A DNA stretch of 39,542 bases, taken from contig PKYA01000080.1 in NCBI GenBank assembly GCA_003133545.1, positions 8,265 through 47,806 on the forward strand, written 5' to 3'. The translations under genes and the position numbers were made by a program. Numbering within the stretch: position 1 is the first letter of the stretch; the number at the start of each line of letters is the position of its first letter. Source of the stretch: Acidimicrobiaceae bacterium. GTDB taxonomy: Bacteria > Actinomycetota > Acidimicrobiia > Acidimicrobiales > RAAP-2. Below are positions 1-7,639 of this stretch, one piece after another. Below the pieces are notes generated by a model. The model did not search any database and was not told the origin of the DNA. It saw only the letters and a program-made list of their open reading frames with translations.

Positions 1-1
1 C

Positions 2-37
2 CCGGACGGGGACCACGCCATGACCACCGGCACATGA
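2..37 (+). CDS. possible C-terminal tail of an upstream gene (partial)
   Basis: The frame is open from the left edge and closes with TGA at 35-37. That stop overlaps the ATG at 34-36 of the next gene in the ATGA arrangement common in this window. Only about eleven residues are visible (ending M-T-T-G-T), so no family can be assigned. The overlap is the only reason to suspect coding. Confidence 0.25.
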   Translation, partial: PDGDHAMTTGT

Positions 38-976
38 CCATCGGCAAGCTCTTCCACGTGGCCCACATCACGGAGGATCTGGCTCCGCTCGATGCCTGGT
101 ACGACCGTGTCTTCGCGCCCGTGCGCGGCGTCATGGACGGCCACTACGCGGCCCGCGTGCAGCGCCTGGGGTCGCTCCTGGTCATCGGCGACGCCATTGT
201 TGAGGCCATCGCCGAGCGCCGACCCCGAGGCGGCCACCCTTCCGATCGGCCGGTTCCAGGCCAAGTTCGGCCGGCACTGGCACTCGGTGGCCTGGTACTG
301 CGATGACGTCGCCAGCATGTGGGAGCAGCTGCGCGCCATGGGCATCCGCGTCCTCACGCCGTCCGGTGCCACCGGGGACACCCCGCCCGGGCACGGCGAC
401 ATCTACACGCACCCGAAGGACACGTTCACCCAGGCCGAGTTCTTCCAGCCGTCGGAGGCGCACGGCGGGCCCGGCGGGCCAGGGCCGTTCAAAGACCCGC
501 GGTTCGCAGCGGGGTGGGCGGAGCGCTGGAAGGCGAGCCCGAATCCGCTGGGGATAGAGCGCCTGGCCTACGTCAGCGTCGTCGTCCCCGAACTCGAACG
601 GGCCAAGGCGGTCTGGTGCCGTGGCTTCGGCGCGACGTTGCTCGGCGAGGAGGAATCGGCGCTCACCGGGACCCGCTGCGCCTATGTCAGCGTGGGCCCC
701 GAGACGGTGGTGGAGCTGGCCTTCCCGACGCGGGCAGACGGACTGGCCGGCGAGGAGTTGGCAGCCCACGGCGGCATGTGCCACGCCGTGGCGTTCACCG
801 TGGCCGACCTGGACCGGACGGCAGCGCATCTCGACCGCTGTGGAGTGTCCGTGTACCAGCGGGACGACACGATGATCCTGACCGATCCGGCCGACACCTT
901 CGGCGCCCCCTTCCGCTTCACTACGTGGAGGGCTCCCGGCGACCCGCGCGATGGCGCGGGCCGACCTGCCGATTAG
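34..976 (+). pseudogene. VOC (glyoxalase/extradiol dioxygenase fold) protein, frameshifted
   Basis: The reading starts at ATG 34 (M-T-I-G-K-L-F-H-V-A-H-I-T-E-D-L) with a first VOC domain. It runs in frame to about base 215 (G-D-A-I-V-E-A-I-A), where the family-like sequence moves to the next frame (P-S-A-D-P-E-A-A-T-L-P-I-G-R-F) and continues to TAG 974-976. This equals loss of two bases or gain of one, plausibly in a C run around 212-217. The second part holds the rest of domain one (H-W-H-S-V-A-W-Y-C-D-D-V) and a complete second VOC domain (R-L-A-Y-V-S-V-V-V-P-E-L). Total length is about 313 residues, normal for a two-domain VOC protein. The substrate is unknown. The last four bases overlap the convergent thiolase. 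It may be a real pseudogene or an assembly or sequencing error. Confidence 0.8.
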
Positions 977-2151
977 CCGGCCGGCACCTCTATGACCAGG
1001 GCGGCGCCCATGCCGCCGCCGGCGCACATCGAGGCGACTCCGATGCCACCGCCCCGCCGCTGGAGGTCGTAGATGAGCGTGGTGACCATGCGGGCGCCGG
1101 TGGCCGCGATCGGGTGGCCCAGGCTGCAACCGCTCCCCGAGATGTTCACCAGTTCCTCGTCGATGCCGAGCATTTTGCAGGCGGCGATCGGGACAGAGGC
1201 GAATGCCTCGTTGATCTCCCAAAGATGGACGTCGCCCACGTCGAGACCGGCCCGGTCGAGCGCCTTGGGGATGGCCACGGTGGGTGCGACCCCGTTGCGG
1301 TAGGGGTCGACCCCTATGGTCGCCCAGGCGCGCACGGTGGCCAGCGCGGTGAGATCGTGCGCGGCGGCAAAACCGTCCGAGGTAAGGACCAGAGCCGACG
1401 CGGCGTCGTTGATGCCTGATGCATTGCCGGCCGTGATGGAGAAGCCGGGGATCTCGGGGTGGAGGGGCTTGAGGCCGGCCAACTTCTCCGTCGTACTCCC
1501 CCGGCGGGGGTGCTCATCGACCTCGAAGACCACGGCGGCACCATCGGTCGTGGTCACCTTGATCGGGACGATCTCGTGCGCGAAGCGCCCTTCATCGATC
1601 GCCGCGATGGCGCGCTCGTGGGACCGGAGGGCCCACGCGTCCATTTCCTCCCGACTGATGTCGGCGATGTTGGCCGTGTTCCAGCCGACCGTGATCGACA
1701 TGTCCATGGCCGGGGCCTCGGGAGAGTCGGGATGCGACGGGGACATCCAATCCACCCAGTCGTTCGTGCCGGGGATCCTCTTCTTCGAAACCGGGGCGGT
1801 GGACGAGGACTGCACGCCGCCGGCGATGAACGCGCTGTCCATCCCGGCCATGATCGATGCCGCCGCGGTCTCGACGGCGGACAGGCCCGACGAGCAGTGC
1901 TGGTTCTGCGCCAGGCCAGCCACGTTCTCCAAACCGGCCTCGAGGGCGATGTAGCGGGCGAGCACCCCGCCTCCGGCGAGGGTCTCGGCGAGGATCAGGC
2001 CGTCGAGGTCCTTGGGCGCGATCCCGGTGCGCGCCAGCGACTCGTCGACGACGGCCCTGCCGAGCACCAGGGCATCGGTTTCGGCCAACGTCCCCTTGCG
2101 GGCGGTGCCGATGGCGGTCCGGCAGGCCGAGACAATGACGGCGTCAGGCAT
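973..2151 (-). CDS. thiolase (acetyl-CoA C-acyltransferase family)
   Basis: This 392-residue protein has the full set of classical degradative or biosynthetic thiolase residues. The nucleophilic cysteine is in N-Q-H-C-S-S-G (about Cys86), with N-E-A-F later. The catalytic histidine is in G-H-P-I-A-A-T-G (about His346) and the second cysteine in C-A-G-G-G-M-G (about Cys376). It should cleave 3-ketoacyl-CoA with CoA in the cytoplasm, the last beta-oxidation step. ATG at 2151 is chosen over an in-frame start ten codons upstream because an AGAGGAG ribosome site lies about 8 bases before it and M-P-D-A-V-I-V-S is the usual thiolase N-terminus. It is divergent from the ferredoxin gene, and its leader contains the large inverted repeat at 2161-2207. 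This is the only thiolase in the window with an intact active site. Confidence 0.93.
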   Translation of the reverse strand: MPDAVIVSACRTAIGTARKGTLAETDALVLGRAVVDESLARTGIAPKDLDGLILAETLAGGGVLARYIALEAGLENVAGLAQNQHCSSGLSAVETAAASIMAGMDSAFIAGGVQSSSTAPVSKKRIPGTNDWVDWMSPSHPDSPEAPAMDMSITVGWNTANIADISREEMDAWALRSHERAIAAIDEGRFAHEIVPIKVTTTDGAAVVFEVDEHPRRGSTTEKLAGLKPLHPEIPGFSITAGNASGINDAASALVLTSDGFAAAHDLTALATVRAWATIGVDPYRNGVAPTVAIPKALDRAGLDVGDVHLWEINEAFASVPIAACKMLGIDEELVNISGSGCSLGHPIAATGARMVTTLIYDLQRRGGGIGVASMCAGGGMGAALVIEVPAG

Positions 2152-2160
2152 GGGTGCTCC

Positions 2161-2207
2161 TCTCTGGGCGGCTCCTGGCACAGTACCAGGAGCCGCCGGG
2201 CCAGAGA
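2161..2207. promoter_or_regulatory. two-tier inverted repeat between thiolase and ferredoxin genes
   Basis: The inner arms GCGGCTCCTGG (2168-2178) and CCAGGAGCCGC (2186-2196) are perfect over 11 bp with a 7-base spacer. The outer arms TCTCTGG (2161-2167) and CCAGAGA (2201-2207) add 7 more pairs, leaving a 4-base bulge (2197-2200). The left outer arm overlaps the thiolase ribosome binding site. It could be a repressor operator serving both divergent genes, or an RNA hairpin in the thiolase leader that hides the ribosome site. Confidence 0.6.
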
Positions 2208-2235
2208 ACGGCCGTGCTCCCCCTCGGGCCGGGGA

Positions 2236-2241
2236 TACACT
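2236..2241 (+). promoter_or_regulatory. putative -10 element (TACACT) for the ferredoxin gene
   Basis: TACACT ends 8 bases before the GTG start at 2250, so transcription would begin at or next to the start codon. No ribosome binding site precedes that GTG, which fits a leaderless message as is common in actinobacteria. No convincing -35 hexamer is seen. Confidence 0.35.
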
Positions 2242-2249
2242 CCCGCTTC

Positions 2250-2441
2250 GTGAAGATCGTCTTGGATTCCGAGCGCTGCACCGGCCATGGGCGCTGCTAC
2301 TCGCTGGCCCCCGAGCTCTTCGACAGCGACGACGAGGGCCACAGCGTTGTGCTCACCCCCGAGGTGCCCGACGGACTGGAGGCCCAGGCCCGACTGGCTG
2401 TCGAGAATTGCCCCGAGACCTGCATCAGCCTCGTCGATTGA
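2250..2441 (+). CDS. small [3Fe-4S] ferredoxin, P450-redox-partner type
   Basis: This 63-residue cytoplasmic electron carrier begins V-K-I-V-L-D-S-E-R-C. The cluster ligands are in C-T-G-H-G-R-C (second cysteine of the usual motif replaced by His) and the distal N-C-P near the C-terminus, the signature of single-cluster 3Fe-4S ferredoxins that serve actinobacterial P450s. The GTG at 2250 is chosen because upstream in-frame codons add a non-homologous tail running through the divergent promoter. The stop codon is shared with the TTG start of the next gene (TTGA overlap), so the two are translationally coupled. The only P450 in the window lies 23 kb away. The direct partner could be that P450 or the adjacent flavoprotein dehydrogenase. 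Confidence 0.88.
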   Translation: MKIVLDSERCTGHGRCYSLAPELFDSDDEGHSVVLTPEVPDGLEAQARLAVENCPETCISLVD

Positions 2442-3583
2442 GCGGCGACACCGAGGACGCGGCCGCAGCCTTCCGGGCGGAATTCACGTCCTGGCTGAAC
2501 GCTCACCTGACACCCGAACTCGTCAAGGCCCACGGGGAGGGTCGCGGTCTCGAGGAGGGCAACATCGAGATCCTGCGCGGCTGGAACCGGACGCTGGCCG
2601 ACGCCGGGTGGGCCGCTCCGGCGTGGCCCCGCGCCCACGGTGGACGGGACGCCACCATCCCCGAGCAATTGGCGTGGCTCGAGGAGATGTCGGCGGCCGG
2701 CGCCCCCGGGGCCATCAACGTCATCGGCGTCTCGAACATTGCCCCCGCCATCATGGCGGTCGGCACCGACGAGCAGCGCGCGCGCTACCTGCGGCCCATG
2801 CTGCGGGGGGACGAGATCTGGAGCCAAGGCATGTCCGAGCCCGATGCCGGATCGGACCTGGCGTCGCTACGGACCGCGGCCCGCCTCGACGGTGACTCCT
2901 TCGTGGTCAACGGGCAGAAGACCTGGAACAGCCTGGGCCGCCACGCGGACTGGTGCCAGCTCTACGTGCGGACCGATCCGGACGCGCCCAAGCACAAGGG
3001 CATCAGTTGCCTGCTCGTCGACATGAAGACACCGGGCGTCGAGGTCCGGCCCTTGCGCACCATGACGGGGGACCTGACGTTCTCCGAGCTCTTCTTCACC
3101 GACGTCGCCGTGCCGAGGGCCAACCTGCTCGGCAACCTCAACGAAGGCTGGCGGGTGGCCATGACCACACTCAGCTACGAGCGCGCCGGCGTGGCCCGCC
3201 TGCACCTGAGCCTCAACGAGCGGCTCAACCGCTTGATGGCCGACGCCAAGGGACGCCCAGCGATGGAGGACCCGGTCATCCGCGACCGCCTGATGGGGGT
3301 CTACGCCCGGATCGCCACCATGGGCTGGACGACGACCCGCGAGCTGCAGGCCATCGGCGCCGGGCGCCAGCCGTCCGCCGCCATGGGGTCCATCGCCAAG
3401 CTCATGTGGTCCCTCACCGAGCAGTCCTTGGCCGAGCTGGCGGTCGACCTCCTCGGGCTCGATGCCCTCGTCGGCCGCTGGGGCAAGAATCTGGCGGGGT
3501 CGCGCTCGACCACGATCGCGGGCGGCACGACGGAGATCAACCGGAACATCCTGGCCGAGCACGGTCTGGGGCTGCCCCGTTGA
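2438..3583 (+). CDS. acyl-CoA dehydrogenase
   Basis: This 381-residue FAD-dependent acyl-CoA dehydrogenase should introduce the alpha-beta double bond into an acyl-CoA. Family signatures seen are the flavin/substrate loop S-E-P-D-A-G-S-D-L-A-S-L, N-G-Q-K-T-W-N-S near residue 150, and the C-terminal S-R-S-T-T-I-A-G-G-T-T-E-I-N-R-N-I. The Glu found in medium-chain enzymes just before the C-terminal G-T is Gly here. The Glu in L-S-Y-E-R-A-G, at the helix-G position used by isovaleryl- and long-chain enzymes, is the likely base. The TTG start at 2438 overlaps the ferredoxin stop, and no better start exists downstream near the conserved N-terminus. Confidence 0.9.
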   Translation: MSGDTEDAAAAFRAEFTSWLNAHLTPELVKAHGEGRGLEEGNIEILRGWNRTLADAGWAAPAWPRAHGGRDATIPEQLAWLEEMSAAGAPGAINVIGVSNIAPAIMAVGTDEQRARYLRPMLRGDEIWSQGMSEPDAGSDLASLRTAARLDGDSFVVNGQKTWNSLGRHADWCQLYVRTDPDAPKHKGISCLLVDMKTPGVEVRPLRTMTGDLTFSELFFTDVAVPRANLLGNLNEGWRVAMTTLSYERAGVARLHLSLNERLNRLMADAKGRPAMEDPVIRDRLMGVYARIATMGWTTTRELQAIGAGRQPSAAMGSIAKLMWSLTEQSLAELAVDLLGLDALVGRWGKNLAGSRSTTIAGGTTEINRNILAEHGLGLPR

Positions 3584-3629
3584 GGTCCCGATCACGGGCG
3601 CGCCACGTGGGTGCACCGAGCCCGCTGCC

Positions 3630-3659
3630 TTGACGCGCCCCGCCGGGGATGGGTAAGCA
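3630..3659 (+). promoter_or_regulatory. possible promoter before the CoA-transferase gene
   Basis: TTGACG (3630-3635) and TAAGCA (3654-3659) are separated by 18 bases, 32 bases upstream of the ATG at 3692. The -35 is close to consensus and the -10 is poor. A short CCCG-ATCA-CGGG hairpin lies just after the preceding stop. Confidence 0.25.
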
Positions 3660-3691
3660 CACCAGCAACGACGGAGAAAAGAGAAGCAGCT

Positions 3692-4909
3692 ATGGGAATC
3701 ATGGACGGCATCCGAGTGGTCGAGGTCGCCTCGTGGACGTACGTGCCGGTGGCGGGGGCCGTGCTGGCGGAGTGGGGCGCGGACGTCATCAAGATCGAGC
3801 ACCCCGAGAGCGGGGATCCCCAGCGGGGGCTGGCCGCCATGGGCCTCGTCCCGACCGGTCCCGGGGGCGTGGCCCACATGATGGAGCTGCCCAACCGGGG
3901 CAAGCGCAGCGTGGGCATCGACATGGGCACCGAGGAGGGGCGCGAACTGCTCTTGAAGCTCTGCGCCACCGCCGACGTGTTCCTCACCAACTTTCGCCCG
4001 CAGGCCCGGCGCAAGCTGCGCATTGACGTCGAGGACATCCGTGCGGTCAATCCCACCATCATTTACGTGCGGGGCTCGGGGCAGGGCCAGCTCGGCCCCG
4101 ACGCCGAGCGTGGCGGGTACGACGGCTGCACGTTCTGGGGCCGTGGTGGCCCTGCGGACATCATCTCGGACCCCGACGAGGGCTACCCGGTCAACCAGCC
4201 GGGGCCCGCCTTCGGCGACGTCATCGGCGGCCTGACCATCGCCGGGGGGATCTCCGCCGCGCTCTTCCACCGCGAGCGCACCGGCGAGGGCTCCATCGTC
4301 GACAACTCCCTCCTCGGTACCGCCATGTGGGCCACCGCCGCCTCCTCAATGGCCGCCGGCCTCTTCGGCATGACCCACATGCCCAAGCGTGATCGCACGC
4401 AGACCCCGAACCCCATCGTCGGCATGTACCGGACGAAGGATGGCCGCTTCCTCTCCCTCGTCATGCTCGAATCCGACCGCTACTGGGGGGACCTGGTCGC
4501 CCTGCTCGGTCGCCCTGACCTCGAGAAGGACCCCCGCTTCACTGATGCCAAGGCCCGGGCCGAGAACGCCGCCGCGTGCGTGGGCGTCCTCGACGAGCTC
4601 TTCGCCCAGAAGACACTGGCCGAATGGAAGCCCATCCTCCAAAACGCCAAGGGCGTGTGGGCCCCGGTGCAGAACGCGGCCGAGCTCCTCGTCGATCCTC
4701 AAGCCATCGCCAACGGCTACGTCCGCGACGTGGAGGCGAAGTCAGGGACCATGTTCCAGATGATTGCCTCGCCCCTGCAATTCGACGAGACGGCTCCGGA
4801 CCTCACCCGGGCGCCCGACCACGGCGAGCATACGGACGAGGTCCTCGGCGAACTCGGCTACGACATGGACGCGCTCTTGGAACTGAAGATCAAGGGCGCC
4901 ATTCTCTGA
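3692..4909 (+). CDS. class III (CaiB/BaiF-type) CoA-transferase
   Basis: This 405-residue protein has the family N-terminus (I-R-V-V-E-V-A-S-W-T-Y-V-P), the A-D-V-I-K-I-E-H-P segment and the N-R-G-K-R-S loop. The catalytic Asp is in F-G-D-V-I-G-G, placed correctly before the R-E-R-T-G-E-G turn. It should move CoA between a donor thioester and a free acid without ATP. The start is ATG 3692, preceded by a purine-rich GGAG/GAGAAG stretch. It ends 10 bases before the convergent aldehyde dehydrogenase stop. The specific acid is unknown; it probably activates an intermediate for the neighbouring acyl-CoA dehydrogenase. Confidence 0.92.
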   Translation: MGIMDGIRVVEVASWTYVPVAGAVLAEWGADVIKIEHPESGDPQRGLAAMGLVPTGPGGVAHMMELPNRGKRSVGIDMGTEEGRELLLKLCATADVFLTNFRPQARRKLRIDVEDIRAVNPTIIYVRGSGQGQLGPDAERGGYDGCTFWGRGGPADIISDPDEGYPVNQPGPAFGDVIGGLTIAGGISAALFHRERTGEGSIVDNSLLGTAMWATAASSMAAGLFGMTHMPKRDRTQTPNPIVGMYRTKDGRFLSLVMLESDRYWGDLVALLGRPDLEKDPRFTDAKARAENAAACVGVLDELFAQKTLAEWKPILQNAKGVWAPVQNAAELLVDPQAIANGYVRDVEAKSGTMFQMIASPLQFDETAPDLTRAPDHGEHTDEVLGELGYDMDALLELKIKGAIL

Positions 4910-4919
4910 GCGGCGCGGG

Positions 4920-6416
4920 TCAGCTCCCCTTGGGGGGCAACCCGCCGGCGTAGGTCTTGGTCTCGGTGTACTGCTCGAAACCCTCGATGCCGTTCTGGCG
5001 GCCGATACCGCTGGCCTTGTAGCCGCCGAACGGCGAATCCGGCCCGTACCACACGCCACCGTTGATGCCCACCGTGCCGGCACGGATACGACGCGCCACC
5101 GCCATGGCGCGTTCCTCGGAGGCCGAGGTGACCCCGACTCCGAGGCCGTACTGGTTCTGGTTGGCCAGCCGGACGGCATCGTCGTCGTCCTCGTAGGGCA
5201 CGACGACCAGAACCGGACCGAAGATCTCCTCCTGGGCGATCGTCATGGAGTTCTCCACGTCGGCAAACAGGGTGGGCTCGACATAGAAGCCCTTCTCGAG
5301 ATGAGCCGGCCGGCCGCCACCGACGACGACGCGGGCCCCTTCGGCCTTCCCCTTCTCGATGTAGCCGAGGACGCGCTCGCGCTGCACCGCACTGATCTGC
5401 GGGCCTTGGAGGTTGCCCGGGTCGGTGGGGTCGCCATAGGGGACATTGCGGAAGCCCGGCTCCATGATCGCGATGCCCTCGTCGTAACGCGAGCGCGGCA
5501 ACAGCATCCGGGTCAGCATCACGCAGCCCTGCCCGCCGTGGGAGCAGACGGTCCAGGCCGACCCAAGTTTCACCTCGAAGTCGGCGTCGTCGAGGATGAT
5601 GTCAGCCGACTTGCCTCCCAGCTCGAGGAAGAGCCGCTTCAAGGAGGGCGCACCCTTCTCCATGATCCGGCGACCGACCGCCGTCGACCCCGTGAAGGAG
5701 ATCAGGTCCACCCGGGGATCGATGACGAGGTCCTCGGCCACGGCGTTGTCCGAGGTCGTGACGACCTGGAGGACGCCGGGTGGGAAGTCGGTGCGCTCGG
5801 CCACCAGGCGGCCGATGCGGGTGGCGTTCCAGGGCGTGTTGGGGGCGGCCTTCAGAATCACGGTGTTGCCGGTGGCCAGGGCCTGGCCGAGCTTGGCCGC
5901 GGCCACCTCGAAGGGGTAGTTCCACGGGACGATGGCCCCGACCACTCCCACGGGCTCCTTGGCGACCTTGCGCCAACTGCGGGTCCCGAAGGCCGTGCCC
6001 TCGGGCAGGTCGCGCTCCCAGGCGAACTCGTCAATGAACTTGGCCGGCCACGTCAGGCTTTCGGCCAGGGGCGCATCGAGCTGTGGGCCGTAGGTGAGGA
6101 GAATCGGGGTGCCGACTTCTGCCACCAGCTCCGCGCGCAGCAGCTCACGCTCCTCTTCGAGCGCCGCCTGCAGTTGCAGGATGCAGCGCTTCCGGAATTC
6201 CTTGTCGGTGGACCAGGTGGTCTCATCAAAGGCGCGGCGGGCGGCCCCGATGGCCTCGTCCATGTCGTCATGCCCGGCGTCGGCGACCTGGCCCAGCACC
6301 TCTTCGGTGGCCGGGTTGATGTTGTCGAATACCTTGCCCGACTTTGCCTCGACGAGCTTGCCATCGATCAACATGCGCAGCTCACCCTGGAGAGCCGTCG
6401 CTTCACTCGTGGTCAT
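4920..6416 (-). CDS. NAD(P)-dependent aldehyde dehydrogenase
   Basis: This 498-residue protein has normal family length. The P-W-N-Y-P-F segment (N-anchoring) is in the cofactor domain, F-T-G-S-T-A-V-G-R is the Rossmann turn, and L-E-L-G-G-K-S carries the general-base Glu. The nucleophilic cysteine is in G-Q-G-C-V-M, and the C-terminal P-F-G-G-Y-K-A-S-G-I-G-R is present. It oxidises an aldehyde to the acid, for example one arising after alcohol oxidation in this degradation cluster. A GGAAGG-type ribosome site precedes ATG 6416. It follows the crotonase at 6588-7442 on the same strand after a 171-base gap with a possible terminator, so it may have its own promoter. Confidence 0.93.
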   Translation of the reverse strand: MTTSEATALQGELRMLIDGKLVEAKSGKVFDNINPATEEVLGQVADAGHDDMDEAIGAARRAFDETTWSTDKEFRKRCILQLQAALEEERELLRAELVAEVGTPILLTYGPQLDAPLAESLTWPAKFIDEFAWERDLPEGTAFGTRSWRKVAKEPVGVVGAIVPWNYPFEVAAAKLGQALATGNTVILKAAPNTPWNATRIGRLVAERTDFPPGVLQVVTTSDNAVAEDLVIDPRVDLISFTGSTAVGRRIMEKGAPSLKRLFLELGGKSADIILDDADFEVKLGSAWTVCSHGGQGCVMLTRMLLPRSRYDEGIAIMEPGFRNVPYGDPTDPGNLQGPQISAVQRERVLGYIEKGKAEGARVVVGGGRPAHLEKGFYVEPTLFADVENSMTIAQEEIFGPVLVVVPYEDDDDAVRLANQNQYGLGVGVTSASEERAMAVARRIRAGTVGINGGVWYGPDSPFGGYKASGIGRQNGIEGFEQYTETKTYAGGLPPKGS

Positions 6417-6530
6417 TGTTGACTTCCTTCCCCTCCCTCGCCGGTGTGGCGACGGTATGTGAGCCGTAACCGGTGGCAGCGCAAAGCAGCGAGGTCACCT
6501 CTCCCGCACGCTACAGCGGCCGCCGGACCG

Positions 6531-6550
6531 GGCGCCATCGGGCGCCATCG
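6531..6550. repeat. 10-bp perfect tandem duplication
   Basis: GGCGCCATCG occurs twice head to tail in the gap between the crotonase and aldehyde dehydrogenase genes. Each unit contains the palindrome GGCGCC. It may be slippage or a pair of protein-binding half-sites for the downstream aldehyde dehydrogenase gene. Confidence 0.6.
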
Positions 6551-6554
6551 GCCG

Positions 6555-6571
6555 CCCGCGGATTCCGCGGG
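6555..6571 (-). terminator. hairpin just after the crotonase gene
   Basis: CCCGCGG (6555-6561) and CCGCGGG (6565-6571) form a perfect 7-bp stem with an ATT loop, 16 bases beyond the crotonase stop on the minus strand. There is no run of U, so intrinsic termination is uncertain. Confidence 0.4.
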
Positions 6572-6587
6572 ACTACCGACTCCGCGC

Positions 6588-7442
6588 TCAGGACTCTTCG
6601 GACCGCGCCGCCTGGGCCGAATCCTCGGCCACCTGGCGGGGCAGGCGTCCGGCCCGTTTGGCCATGAACGCGTGGACGTCCGAGGCGCCGCTGGCGATGG
6701 AACAGAAGTCCGCCGTGTTCTGCAGGTGGACCCGCATGCCCATTGTCTCCCAGGCCCGCTTGACGGACTGCTTCACGGTCATGATGGTGGTGAGGGGCAT
6801 CTGCGCGATGGTGGCCGCCATCTCCTCGACCGTGGACTCGAGATCGTCACGCTTGACAACCTTGTTGATCAGTCCCCACTCCTTGGCCTCCTCGGCCGAC
6901 AGGGTAGGTCCGAGGTAGAGGTACTCGTAAGCCCGCTTGAAGTTCATGAGCACCCACGGCTCAATGATTGTTTGGGCTCCCGGCAGGCCGAAACCCTGGG
7001 GTAACGGCATCTGGAAGTAGGCGTCGTCGGCCGCAACGGTGAGGTCGCAGAGGTAGCCGTAGATGGTCCCGCCGCCCACGCAGTACCCATGGACCTGGGC
7101 GATGGTGGCCTTGGAGAATTCCCACAAGTTCAGCGGAGGCCACAAGAACAGGTCGTAGTTGTGCTTCTTCCAAGTCCGCTCGGGCGTCGGCCCCGTCGTC
7201 GGATAGACCTTCGCCATCTCCTCGGGCTCGACGATCGCGTGCCCGGCGCAGAATCCCTTGCCGTTGGCCTTGACGATCAGGACCTTGACCTCTTCGTCCC
7301 GGTCGGCCCATTTCAAAACATCCTCGAAGTCATATACCTGCTGGGCGGTCTGGATGTTGGCCTTCTCGGGCATGTTGAGGATCAGGCGCGCGATGGGCCC
7401 ATCCTTCTCGTAGATGATGGTCTCCAGTTCGGTGCGATCCAT
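6588..7442 (-). CDS. crotonase-family protein lacking both canonical glutamates
   Basis: This 284-residue enoyl-CoA hydratase/isomerase superfamily protein has the oxyanion-hole regions G-F-C-A-G-H-A-I and H-G-Y-C-V-G-G-G. At the two positions occupied by catalytic Glu in classical hydratases it has Ile (G-G-G-T-I-Y-G) and Leu (F-Q-M-P-L-P-Q). It therefore probably does not act as a simple enoyl-CoA hydratase; hydrolase, isomerase, lyase or decarboxylase roles are open. ATG 7442 has a GGGAGGG ribosome site 7-8 bases upstream, and an upstream in-frame extension lacks homology. It is divergent from the small gene at 7640. Confidence 0.85.
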   Translation of the reverse strand: MDRTELETIIYEKDGPIARLILNMPEKANIQTAQQVYDFEDVLKWADRDEEVKVLIVKANGKGFCAGHAIVEPEEMAKVYPTTGPTPERTWKKHNYDLFLWPPLNLWEFSKATIAQVHGYCVGGGTIYGYLCDLTVAADDAYFQMPLPQGFGLPGAQTIIEPWVLMNFKRAYEYLYLGPTLSAEEAKEWGLINKVVKRDDLESTVEEMAATIAQMPLTTIMTVKQSVKRAWETMGMRVHLQNTADFCSIASGASDVHAFMAKRAGRLPRQVAEDSAQAARSEES

Positions 7443-7639
7443 GTGCTGACCCTCCCACTCGGGCGAGGGGGACCTGTCCCGTCTCTCGCCCTGCTCTATT
7501 GCGACGACGCACCCTATGCGACGGCGCCGAGGCCCGGTGGCGGCCTCGTGGCGATCCCGTCCATCTCCAGGCCGTTCAGTTGGGCAGATATGCTCCACCT
7601 CCGGCCGCGGGGGCGGCCAGCGGGGAGGATGCGCGCGCG

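Noticed and set aside
2012-2437. Upstream extension of the acyl-CoA dehydrogenase frame
   Set aside because: It would read through the divergent promoter and the ferredoxin in another frame. The family N-terminus begins after TTG 2438.
2867-4270. 467-codon open frame on the minus strand across two plus-strand genes
   Set aside because: It covers the 3' part of the acyl-CoA dehydrogenase and the 5' part of the CoA-transferase. It is an antisense shadow with no motif.
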